A stretch of DNA of 64,000 nucleotides from Marinomonas hwangdonensis (GTDB lineage: Bacteria > Pseudomonadota > Gammaproteobacteria > Pseudomonadales > Marinomonadaceae): contig NZ_RIZG01000001.1 of the NCBI RefSeq assembly GCF_003721245.1, positions 496,001-560,000 of the forward strand. Direction: 5' to 3'. A program made the position numbers and the translations under genes. How positions within the stretch are numbered: the stretch's first letter is position 1; every line of letters begins with the position of its first letter. Shown here in pieces: positions 32,366 to 40,546 of the stretch. Below the pieces are notes generated by a model. The model was not told where the DNA came from and made no database searches. It saw only the letters and a program-made list of their open reading frames with translations.

Positions 32366-33349
32366 ATGAAATACGGTGATATTTCCCCACGTACTGCAGC
32401 GCATGTATCTAAAGACCTTTTAGAGCGCGGCATACCTTACATGTGCCTTGAGAACTTTGGCCAAAGCAAGCCTTTGGCTGCGAACTCTACGCAGTCCATG
32501 ACTTTCCGACGCTATGAAGCGCTTGACCCAACGCCAAAAGTGCTTGCAGAAGGTGTCACGCCAACGGGCAACACGCTAACAAAGACTGACGTGACCGTTC
32601 AAACTCAGCAGTTTGGTGATTGGATTGAGCTAACCGACGTGATCGAAGATACGCACGAAGACCCTATTTTGTCAGAGTCAACGGAAATCTTGGGCGAGCA
32701 AGCTGCCGAAATGATGGAGCTAATTCGTTATGGCGCACTAAAAGCAGGCTCGACTGTGTTTTATGCGGGTACAGGCGTAACCGCACGCGCAAACGTGGCA
32801 TCTGCAATTAGTCGTGATCTGCAGCGTAAAGTGACCCGATTCTTGAAAGCTCAAAAGGCCAAGAAGATCACTAAGCGCGTGGCGGCATCACCAAACTATG
32901 GCACCTCGCCCGTTGCACCAGCGTATGTCGCTATCTGTCACACAGACTTAGAAGGCGATATTCGCGATATGGACGGCTTCGTTGCGGTCGAAGAATACGG
33001 CTCAGGCATGACTCCGTTTGAAGGTGAAATTGGTAAAGTAGAAGACGTGCGCTACATTGCATCGCCTATTTTTGCGGCATTTGCTGATGCTGGTGCCACG
33101 TCTAGCACCATGCTGTCTACCACGGGTACCAATGCAGACGTTTACCCGATTTTGTTCTTGGGTGCCAACGCTTACGGCATGATCCCGTTCAAGGGCAAAC
33201 ATGCGGTAACGCCAATGGTTGTAAATCCTAAGCCAGCGAATGGCGACCCATTGGGCCAGCGTGGTTCCGTTGGTTGGAAGACTCGCACCGCCACTGTCAT
33301 CTTGAATGACTTATGGATGGCTCGCGTAGAAGTAACCGCAAGCGTATAA
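32366..33349 (+). CDS. major capsid protein, N4-gp56 type
   Basis: 327 residues. FRRYEALDPTPKVLAEGVTP, GNTLTKTDVTVQTQQFGDWI and the later AYGMIPFKGKHAVTPM match the N4-gp56 capsid family with HK97 fold. It is 12 bp after the scaffold and followed by a terminator, as expected for a highly expressed gene. Confidence 0.93.
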   Translation: MKYGDISPRTAAHVSKDLLERGIPYMCLENFGQSKPLAANSTQSMTFRRYEALDPTPKVLAEGVTPTGNTLTKTDVTVQTQQFGDWIELTDVIEDTHEDPILSESTEILGEQAAEMMELIRYGALKAGSTVFYAGTGVTARANVASAISRDLQRKVTRFLKAQKAKKITKRVAASPNYGTSPVAPAYVAICHTDLEGDIRDMDGFVAVEEYGSGMTPFEGEIGKVEDVRYIASPIFAAFADAGATSSTMLSTTGTNADVYPILFLGANAYGMIPFKGKHAVTPMVVNPKPANGDPLGQRGSVGWKTRTATVILNDLWMARVEVTASV

Positions 33350-33370
33350 CGCAGAAAAGCAAATAAATAA

Positions 33371-33398
33371 GGCTCACCGATTGGTGGGCCTTTTTTTT
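33371..33398 (+). terminator. terminator after the major capsid gene
   Basis: GGCTCACC-GATT-GGTGGGCC followed by eight T. Confidence 0.9.
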
Positions 33399-33430
33399 CG
33401 ACTCTTTTTATTAGGTAAAGGTAAACGACC

Positions 33431-33874
33431 ATGGCACACACTAAGACCTCACTAAAATCGCTTACAGAAGCAGAGCTAGTTCAGCTTGGCGCGGACGAAT
33501 ACAACTTGGAGCTTGATACGTCCATGCTAAAAGACGACATCGTAAACGAAATCTGGGACACGATTAAAGCCGCGAAAGATGCGCACAAAGACGCTACAAA
33601 AGACTTTGAAGCCGCACCCAGTGAAGACAAAACCAAGGTGACTATCGTTGTCGCCAAGGGCGCAGAAGATGAGCCAGACTATGTGGTCCCTGCAATTAAT
33701 GGCCGAGTCTGGCAGATTAAGCGCGGTGAAAAAGTAGAAGTGCCTCGCTTTGTGGCCCGACACCTTCAATCATTAACAAAGACCATCTATAAGCCCGTCA
33801 CCGATGCGAGCGGTAAAGTAGTTGGTAAGCGTGAAGAAGAAGTATCGCGCTACAACGTGCAGGTAGAAATCTAA
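33431..33874 (+). CDS. hypothetical virion-associated protein
   Basis: 147 residues. The N-terminal helical part (LKSLTEAELVQLGADEYNLE) resembles a HeH/LEM-like three-helix segment, and the C-terminal half is beta-rich (GRVWQIKRGEKVEVPRFVAR). Proteins with this ending are frequent behind podovirus capsid genes. May decorate the head. Overlaps the next gene by one base. Confidence 0.55.
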   Translation: MAHTKTSLKSLTEAELVQLGADEYNLELDTSMLKDDIVNEIWDTIKAAKDAHKDATKDFEAAPSEDKTKVTIVVAKGAEDEPDYVVPAINGRVWQIKRGEKVEVPRFVARHLQSLTKTIYKPVTDASGKVVGKREEEVSRYNVQVEI

Positions 33875-34236
33875 TGGCATCGCTGAGTGAGTTCCGCATA
33901 GATATTGCGCCAGATGTGCAGCAGTGTCCAAGCCCTTTTATCGATCGTCAGTTAATTCACGTCGCTATTGAGTTTTGCCGAGATACGAAGATCGCGGAAC
34001 CGCCAGCACTTAACACCACAGAACTGCCCGATGCGCTAATCGAATACATTGAAGGTATCGCCCACGGTGTGAAATCACGATTGTTTGCCATGCCTGATAA
34101 GCCGTGGACCGAGCTAAGTATGGTCGACTATCACAAATTACGCTTCGACGAAGCCAAAGCAGACGCGAAAGCGGCTTACATCATTGGCGAGCAATCCAAC
34201 CCACTAACCATTGAATCTAAGCCGTTCGGCTTCTAG
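33874..34236 (+). CDS. putative head-tail adaptor-like protein
   Basis: 120 residues, mostly helical (QLIHVAIEFCRDTKIAEPPA, LRFDEAKADAKAAYIIGEQS). Size and position between capsid and the DUF6682-like adaptor suggest a head completion protein. No exact family named. Confidence 0.5.
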   Translation: MASLSEFRIDIAPDVQQCPSPFIDRQLIHVAIEFCRDTKIAEPPALNTTELPDALIEYIEGIAHGVKSRLFAMPDKPWTELSMVDYHKLRFDEAKADAKAAYIIGEQSNPLTIESKPFGF

Positions 34237-34248
34237 GCAGGAAACACC

Positions 34249-34920
34249 ATGGCAACCACTAAAGTTGTAAGCATCATCAAGCGGGTGCAAACCGCTGTAA
34301 ATGACGCAACAGGCATCGTGTGGACGGAAAAAGAGCTATTAGAGCACTTTAACGATGCGATCAGAGATATTGTTTTGCACAGACCCGACGCAAGCGCCAT
34401 AAACACGGTTTTTAGCTGTAAGGGCAACTCTAGCAAGCAATCTCTGCCTAGCGAAGCGTTAAGGCTTATTGAGATTATTCGCAATGATCAAGGACGTGTC
34501 ATAACAGAAATTGACCGTTCAACATTAGATGCTACACGCCCAGACTGGCACCAGAGTGAACCAAGCGCATCGATTGAGCATTTTGTGTATGACGAGCGAG
34601 ACCCAAAGCACTTCTATCTTTATCCGCGACCCGGTGGAGACGTGGCAAATCCGCACATAATTGAGTTGATTTACTCAAGCTGTCCGGAAGAAATAGTGAT
34701 ACCCGAGCAAAGCATTAAAGACGGATCAGATACAACAACGATACCGCTCGACGACACCTACGCTAATGCAATTATCGATTTCATGTTGTCACGCGCATAC
34801 AGCAAGGACCTTGGCAGCGCAGCAAACGCAAACAGAGCCTCAACCCACTACCAAAAGTACGGCAACGCGCTAGGCGTAAAGCTGCAAGCTGACGCAATGA
34901 TGATGAAAGAGGGGAAATAA
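34249..34920 (+). CDS. phage adaptor protein (DUF6682-like)
   Basis: 223 residues. IKRVQTAVNDATGIVWTEKE, LLEHFNDAIRDIVLHRPDA and LPSEALRLIEIIRNDQGRVI are characteristic of the adaptor family that follows N4-gp56 capsids in podoviruses. It likely links portal and nozzle, like T7 gp11. Adjacent to the fibre gene. Confidence 0.7.
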   Translation: MATTKVVSIIKRVQTAVNDATGIVWTEKELLEHFNDAIRDIVLHRPDASAINTVFSCKGNSSKQSLPSEALRLIEIIRNDQGRVITEIDRSTLDATRPDWHQSEPSASIEHFVYDERDPKHFYLYPRPGGDVANPHIIELIYSSCPEEIVIPEQSIKDGSDTTTIPLDDTYANAIIDFMLSRAYSKDLGSAANANRASTHYQKYGNALGVKLQADAMMMKEGK

Positions 34921-34923
34921 GCG

Positions 34924-37900
34924 ATGAGTTGGCCAACATTTACCGTTGATGTAACGCAAAACAGCAATCAAATTAAGATTTATGGACCTGTTCCAGCAAG
35001 CGAGATCCCGGCAGGGTTTGAGGTGATCATAGGCAATGTCAGTAACTTAGAAGTAAGTTATGGCACCGCTATCATGTATGACGGCAGCAACAATCCCTAT
35101 TCACATCTTTATCTAGTTCGGCCGTATACCGGAACAACAGCGACCAATTTAGAAATGGTGGTCAAACCTACCGGATCGCAATTCAATGATGTGGTTGGCA
35201 TTTTTCAGAACGGATCGAATCTGCTAAACAACACCATGGAAGGCTACCGACAGTTTGTGGAGGGCACTACCCCTGTTACTTTCCAGCCGTTAGATGAAAA
35301 CGCTGCCCCCATATCGATTAAGCCGCTTCAGCAAATGAACCAAGAGGCCCAAGCAACGATTGATAGTCAGACTTCTGACTTTAATGCTCTGATGTCTAGT
35401 ACAACAGAGCGAATTGATGAAGCTCTTGCATCTGCACAGAACTACGCAAACGATACGATCAGCACTCTTAATACGGAAACGTCAGCAGCTATTACCGCTA
35501 TGGGTAACAGCGTAGAGACTGCGATTGGCACGTTTATGAACGGAGTTGGCAGCTCTTACTATTCAGATACACAGTCTGGCTACGTAACAAAGCCAGAAGA
35601 GTTCATTGAAACCAACACGCCAAATACCATAATTGATCCGAATACAGCACCGATTATGGTGGATGGTCGATTGGTTGAAGTTACTGACCAGAATATTGTT
35701 TTACCTAGCGCACCATTTGCTTCTGACACTTCGCGTACTGAAACATCATTAGTTACTACTGGTGCGGTTGATAAGGGCGATTTTGTTGTAGTTGATCAGG
35801 AATTGGTAACTAACGGTACTTTTGATACTGACACAAGCGGTTGGGGTGGAAGTGCAACATTATCAACTCAAGCTGGTAAGCTTAGTGCTGAGATAACAGC
35901 ACAATATCAAAACTTTACTCAGAGTCTTGATAGCATAGTTTCAGGTGCTAAATATGTATTGAGCTTTGATTTAATCTCAAATAACGTGAATATTTATATC
36001 GGTTTAGGATCTGCCGCATCCTATCCAAGAATTCAACCTCCTAAAAATTTAACGACTGGAAATTATCGTTTCGTATTTACAGCAGCAAGTAATCTTTTGC
36101 AATTCATCTCCGATTCATCGATAGGTTTAATCGAGATTGATAACATATCAGTAAAACCCTACCACGACACCTACCAAGCAATTGAGGACGTGCCAACAGC
36201 TACCAGCCTTGCAAACACAACGTACTTCCAACCAATCGAAGACGGTATTTCCCGTCAAGACATTGCAGTACATCGAGTCAATAAATCTACTCTTGCTTAC
36301 GACAAATACGCTTTCAAAGGTACTAAGAAATTCAGTGCAGAGGAAATGTCATTAAAGACACCTGTGATGGATTATTACTTTGGAGGAGCTGACAGCAACG
36401 GTTTATGGTCTGATGCTACATATTGGTATGTTCCTATTGCGGCTTTTACTCGTTTTAACGCAGGCGCTTACCATCCTTGGTTTAATGAGTTTGGGACTGC
36501 CGTCTATACAAACTCATTAAACGACAACAATACTAGCGCGCTATGGTATAACGGTCATGGATCTTCATTTCCAATCGTAAGTGTGCGTGACAATTTCTTA
36601 ACATCAAAAGTAAACCAAGCAGCTATATTTAAAGGGGCACTTCCGGGTACGGCAGCCAAGGCACGACCAGATGGAGTGCTTTACGACAAAGTTTACCTCA
36701 ACCAAACTTTAGACCTTCGACTGAAAGCATACGCTGAATCTAAGCAAGATTTGTTGAATGAAGTTTCTCAGCAGATTGAAAATGGCAGTTACGGGAATGG
36801 GATTGAGGGAGCAGTTAGTGGTTACGCTGTTATGGGAATACCTAGTGTAAAAGATCGGACGTATGGCGCAGTTTCATTGGGCGCTTTTTTAAAGAGCATG
36901 CTAATTCCAGCATACTCTTATAAAAGTAAAATGTTTGTAATTGGTAACAGCGGCCAGAATTACAAGGTAAACTCAATTAATGCGGATGGGCGCATATGGC
37001 TTAGTACCGAATACGGCTTCACCCCATTTGAGGATTTTATTATTGGGGCTTCTTATATATTTTATATAACTAAAGAGTCTAACAACTTATTCCGCAACAC
37101 AATGCCACACACTGATTTAATAGGAAATCCTGCTAATTATCCTCAGTCTTTAAAAGATCGATTGTCTGCTGGTAAGTCTGTTGTTGGTATGAATCCTTTG
37201 TTGGTTGGGCAAGATGGTACTGATTACTCAAGCATGGCATCACCTTTTACCATGACTTTTTCTAAAAAGTTAACCAAATTTCTTTCTACAATCTATTTCC
37301 CTAATGATCAAACAACATATGAAGCTAATATTGTTGTAGATGAAACAAATAAAGTAACAAACACTAATCCTATTTCTGGATTACAATATTTTATGATTTT
37401 TAACTACACAGCTAAAACCAACTCAGCTATAGAGCCTCAATCTGGTACTACGTTATCTGTATTGCCTAAAGTATTCTCCAGTAACAGCTATTCAATACAC
37501 CAAGGTGGTAATGCTGTTTATAGTGCTATTGGTAAAGTGCCAGTGAGCAATGCTGCTGATGGGTACGAGCAAAAGGCTTTGGAAAACACAGCATTCACTT
37601 GGGACGTTTTAGTAGGCACAAAAAATAAGGACACTATGATAGGTTCTTACCCAGTAGGGACTTTGTTTTACATACCAGACAGCAGCATTTCTGAAAGATC
37701 AGGTAGCGATAAACCTGTAGATGGGCATGTTTACAAATTAATTAACTACGAAGGCCAAGAAGTGAGCACGCTGGCGACAAGTGCATTTGGGTATTCTGTT
37801 AGGTTTGAAGATTTAGGAGCTGCTTTACTAAAAGCAACCCACTCACAAATATTGCTTAATGGTGCCGTATCACCAGCATCAAAACGCTTCTATGCTCTTA

Positions 37901-38091
37901 GTGAATTAGATAATGGCCTGGCGTGTCTTGATATGTACAGCCAAGAAATGATCAGCAATGCTGGGGTGTACGATGGCGATAGCGCACAATTCACTCAACT
38001 TAGTGACGGAACTTTGCTGGACGATAACGCCAATACGATTATCACCTCTGTACGCTCAATACCGCTTAACTCATTCGTAGGGAGCAAATAA
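34924..38091 (+). CDS. tail fibre / receptor-binding protein with carbohydrate-binding-like insert
   Basis: 1055 residues. The N-terminal ~145 (ending QFVEGTTPVTFQPLDE) resemble a T7 gp17-like virion attachment domain, then a helical stalk (to ~215). At about 297-415 there is a jelly-roll-like module beginning ELVTNGTFDTDTSGW and ending LIEIDNISVKP, as in CBM4/9-type carbohydrate binders. The rest (to 1055) is a large unassigned region, probably the receptor-binding or depolymerase part. Base composition turns AT-rich inside the gene, consistent with module exchange. The next gene overlaps the stop and may encode its chaperone. Confidence 0.75.
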   Translation: MSWPTFTVDVTQNSNQIKIYGPVPASEIPAGFEVIIGNVSNLEVSYGTAIMYDGSNNPYSHLYLVRPYTGTTATNLEMVVKPTGSQFNDVVGIFQNGSNLLNNTMEGYRQFVEGTTPVTFQPLDENAAPISIKPLQQMNQEAQATIDSQTSDFNALMSSTTERIDEALASAQNYANDTISTLNTETSAAITAMGNSVETAIGTFMNGVGSSYYSDTQSGYVTKPEEFIETNTPNTIIDPNTAPIMVDGRLVEVTDQNIVLPSAPFASDTSRTETSLVTTGAVDKGDFVVVDQELVTNGTFDTDTSGWGGSATLSTQAGKLSAEITAQYQNFTQSLDSIVSGAKYVLSFDLISNNVNIYIGLGSAASYPRIQPPKNLTTGNYRFVFTAASNLLQFISDSSIGLIEIDNISVKPYHDTYQAIEDVPTATSLANTTYFQPIEDGISRQDIAVHRVNKSTLAYDKYAFKGTKKFSAEEMSLKTPVMDYYFGGADSNGLWSDATYWYVPIAAFTRFNAGAYHPWFNEFGTAVYTNSLNDNNTSALWYNGHGSSFPIVSVRDNFLTSKVNQAAIFKGALPGTAAKARPDGVLYDKVYLNQTLDLRLKAYAESKQDLLNEVSQQIENGSYGNGIEGAVSGYAVMGIPSVKDRTYGAVSLGAFLKSMLIPAYSYKSKMFVIGNSGQNYKVNSINADGRIWLSTEYGFTPFEDFIIGASYIFYITKESNNLFRNTMPHTDLIGNPANYPQSLKDRLSAGKSVVGMNPLLVGQDGTDYSSMASPFTMTFSKKLTKFLSTIYFPNDQTTYEANIVVDETNKVTNTNPISGLQYFMIFNYTAKTNSAIEPQSGTTLSVLPKVFSSNSYSIHQGGNAVYSAIGKVPVSNAADGYEQKALENTAFTWDVLVGTKNKDTMIGSYPVGTLFYIPDSSISERSGSDKPVDGHVYKLINYEGQEVSTLATSAFGYSVRFEDLGAALLKATHSQILLNGAVSPASKRFYALSELDNGLACLDMYSQEMISNAGVYDGDSAQFTQLSDGTLLDDNANTIITSVRSIPLNSFVGSK

Positions 38092-38684
38092 TGAACGAGC
38101 AAATTGAAAGAATGATTGCCAAAGATAAACCATTAAGTGCTATTAAATTAGTGCTAAAACAGGCAATCGAAGAGGAGAATAAGGCTCAATTTAATTCTGA
38201 AATGCTTACTAAATACACTGCGCTATTCACTGTAACGGAATCGTATGTTGAAACGGAGATAAACGACATTGGTGAAGAGGTTGAAATCACCAAGGAGCGG
38301 GAAGTTATTCCGGAGGGTACGGTTTCTTTTACTGACTGGCTGAATGAAACGGTGATTGTCACGGAAGGCGTTGAAGAAGTGCGTGACGAAGACGGTATGA
38401 TGATCACGCCAGCCGTTGAGGAAGCTACTGAATTGGTTCGTCCTTATGTTCCACTGACTGCGGATGAGCTTGAGGCCAGAGCAACAAAGTACCTAGCCCC
38501 ATTTATTAACAAAAATAAAATCACTGAAGCAAAATCCTATCTGTCCAAAACGGATTGGATAATCGCTAAGATAGCTGAAGCAAATGTAACAGGTGGCGAT
38601 GTTACTCCATTAACACAACAGTATGCTGATGAGCTGGTTAAGCGCGAAGAGGCTCGCACGACGATCAACGAATTAGAAAGTTAA
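38091..38684 (+). CDS. tail fibre assembly-like protein
   Basis: 197 residues. The C-terminal part (AKSYLSKTDWIIAKIAEA, then QYADELVKREEARTTINELE) is the common ending of phage tail-fibre chaperones and fibre-linked proteins. The N-terminal half is acidic and helical. One-base overlap with the fibre stop. A terminator follows. Confidence 0.55.
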   Translation: MNEQIERMIAKDKPLSAIKLVLKQAIEEENKAQFNSEMLTKYTALFTVTESYVETEINDIGEEVEITKEREVIPEGTVSFTDWLNETVIVTEGVEEVRDEDGMMITPAVEEATELVRPYVPLTADELEARATKYLAPFINKNKITEAKSYLSKTDWIIAKIAEANVTGGDVTPLTQQYADELVKREEARTTINELES

Positions 38685-38714
38685 ACCATTGGAAATGTAA
38701 ATAAGAACTCACGG

Positions 38715-38733
38715 CCGCGAAAGCGGTTTTTTT
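38715..38733 (+). terminator. terminator after the fibre genes
   Basis: CCGC-GAAA-GCGG with seven T; GNRA tetraloop. Confidence 0.85.
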
Positions 38734-38761
38734 GTGCCTGAAATAAGCAGAGGAGGCCATT

Positions 38762-38932
38762 ATGTTTGGAATTGATTGGGTAGTATTGGGCGCTGCGGCC
38801 TTGGTGTCGTGGGGAGTTAATAACCTGCTCACACCAGAGCCTCCTCCTCAGAGGCCTATTTGTTATATCACAGAGCCGCACGGTACGGGTGAGTTAATCA
38901 CCCCCGTTTGGTGCGATGAATACGGTAAATAA
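38762..38932 (+). CDS. 56-residue small protein with hydrophobic N-terminus
   Basis: GAGGAGGCC gives a strong ribosome site. MFGIDWVVLGAAALVSWGVN could anchor the protein in the membrane; a Pro-rich segment (TPEPPPQRP) follows. It may be a small virion or lysis accessory protein. Too short for many gene callers. Unknown family. Confidence 0.6.
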   Translation: MFGIDWVVLGAAALVSWGVNNLLTPEPPPQRPICYITEPHGTGELITPVWCDEYGK

Positions 38933-38950
38933 ATAACGGAATCGATTTCT

Positions 38951-40546
38951 ATGACCCTACGAATCACGGATTTTACGGGCATAGCGCCCGTTGTTGCCCC
39001 GCACAAATTAGCCCCTTTGGCCCAAGTCGCTAAGAACGCACAGCTCGAAAGAGGCCAGCTTGAAGCAATGAAAGGCAATGCGTTTGTTGCTTCTACGCAG
39101 CTTAATAATGTTCAGTCTATTGCGCGTTATCAGCCAGGTGAAACGCCTTACTGGTTTGAGTTCAGCTCTCACGTCGATATGGTACCGTCTCAGATATTTG
39201 GTTCGGCACGAAGTGAAATGTATTGGACAGATGGTGTGAAACCAAAGCGCACCACGTCAAGCATTGCAACGGCAACCTCGCCATACCCTAGTGCTTCGTT
39301 TTCTTTGGGAGTACCAGCGCCAGACGGTCAAATTGTTGCGGGTGATATTACAGGGGATGCGCCAGAAACCGACTTTGAATTAGAAGACCGTGTTTATGTT
39401 GTGACCTTTGTTACAGAAGAAGGGTATGAAGGCGCACCGTCGCTACCAGTGAATATTGAGTTAGGCACAGAGCAGGGTTGTACCCTATCTAATTTGCCAA
39501 CGTCATACGACGGTAATTACAACATCACCCGCAAACGAATTTACCGTGGTACCGCTGCATCGAGTGATATTCATTTTCTTACCGAGTTGGACCTAGCAAC
39601 AAGCACTTATATTGATACTGCAGAAGCATTAACGCTTGGTGAAGCTCTATCAACTTACGACTATGACTTGCCGTCTGATGACCTAATAGGTCTAACGGTT
39701 ATGCCCAACGGTGTGCTGGCTGGCTTCAATGATAATCAGCTTTGCTTCTCAGAACCTTTCTTACCTTACGCTTGGCCAAAGATGTATCGGCTAACGACAG
39801 AAAACCCAATTGTTAGCATTGCGGCTATTGGTTCGGGCTTGCTAGTGACCACGACAGGTAAACCGTATTTGGCGTTGGGCACGACACCGGGCTCTATCTT
39901 GCTGCAACAAATGGATAGTAACCAATCGTGTGTTAGCAAGCGTAGTTTGGTCGATGTTGGTAATGCCGCAATTTATGCGTCTCCTGATGGCTTGGCTAAG
40001 GGCAGTGCTTCGGGCGTTCAGCTAATCGGAGATGATTTGTTTTCTCGTGATCAATGGCAAGCGCTAAAGCCTGAAAGTATTCATGCTTATTACCATGACG
40101 AGAAATACATATTCTTCTATGACAACGGAACCAAGCAGGGCGGCTATGTCTTAGACTCGTCAGCAAAGACGGGTGCGCTAACGGAGCTGGATTTTTACGT
40201 CGATTCTGGTTTCAACGATTTAGCAACGGACACACTTTATCTGCTCAAAGATGGCGATATTCTTTCTTTTCAACAGGGTGATCTTGTCAGCTATACATGG
40301 CGTTCAGCGCAATTTTTATTACCTAATCTGATGCCATACAGCGTTTGCCGTGTCGTTGCTGATCCCTATCCAGGTGAAATTTCCATTATTTTTGATGGTG
40401 TGGAGACGATTGTTACCTATCAAGACGATCAACCCTTTCGAATACATACAGGAAGGCGAGCAAGGTTTGTCGAAGTGGAATTACGGGGAACAAACACAGT
40501 AAAAGCCGTTTTAATTGGCAATGATATGGAGTCCGTGAATGGCTAA
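38951..40546 (+). CDS. nozzle/tail-tube-like virion protein
   Basis: 531 residues, beta-rich. Features such as ITDFTGIAPVVAPHKLAPLA, QSIARYQPGETPYWFEFSSH, FVTEEGYEGAPSLP and a GDILSFQQGD repeat-like segment resemble the nozzle protein (T7 gp12/P22 gp10-like beta-propeller) of podoviruses. It overlaps the J-like gene by 8 bp. Confidence 0.65.
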   Translation: MTLRITDFTGIAPVVAPHKLAPLAQVAKNAQLERGQLEAMKGNAFVASTQLNNVQSIARYQPGETPYWFEFSSHVDMVPSQIFGSARSEMYWTDGVKPKRTTSSIATATSPYPSASFSLGVPAPDGQIVAGDITGDAPETDFELEDRVYVVTFVTEEGYEGAPSLPVNIELGTEQGCTLSNLPTSYDGNYNITRKRIYRGTAASSDIHFLTELDLATSTYIDTAEALTLGEALSTYDYDLPSDDLIGLTVMPNGVLAGFNDNQLCFSEPFLPYAWPKMYRLTTENPIVSIAAIGSGLLVTTTGKPYLALGTTPGSILLQQMDSNQSCVSKRSLVDVGNAAIYASPDGLAKGSASGVQLIGDDLFSRDQWQALKPESIHAYYHDEKYIFFYDNGTKQGGYVLDSSAKTGALTELDFYVDSGFNDLATDTLYLLKDGDILSFQQGDLVSYTWRSAQFLLPNLMPYSVCRVVADPYPGEISIIFDGVETIVTYQDDQPFRIHTGRRARFVEVELRGTNTVKAVLIGNDMESVNG

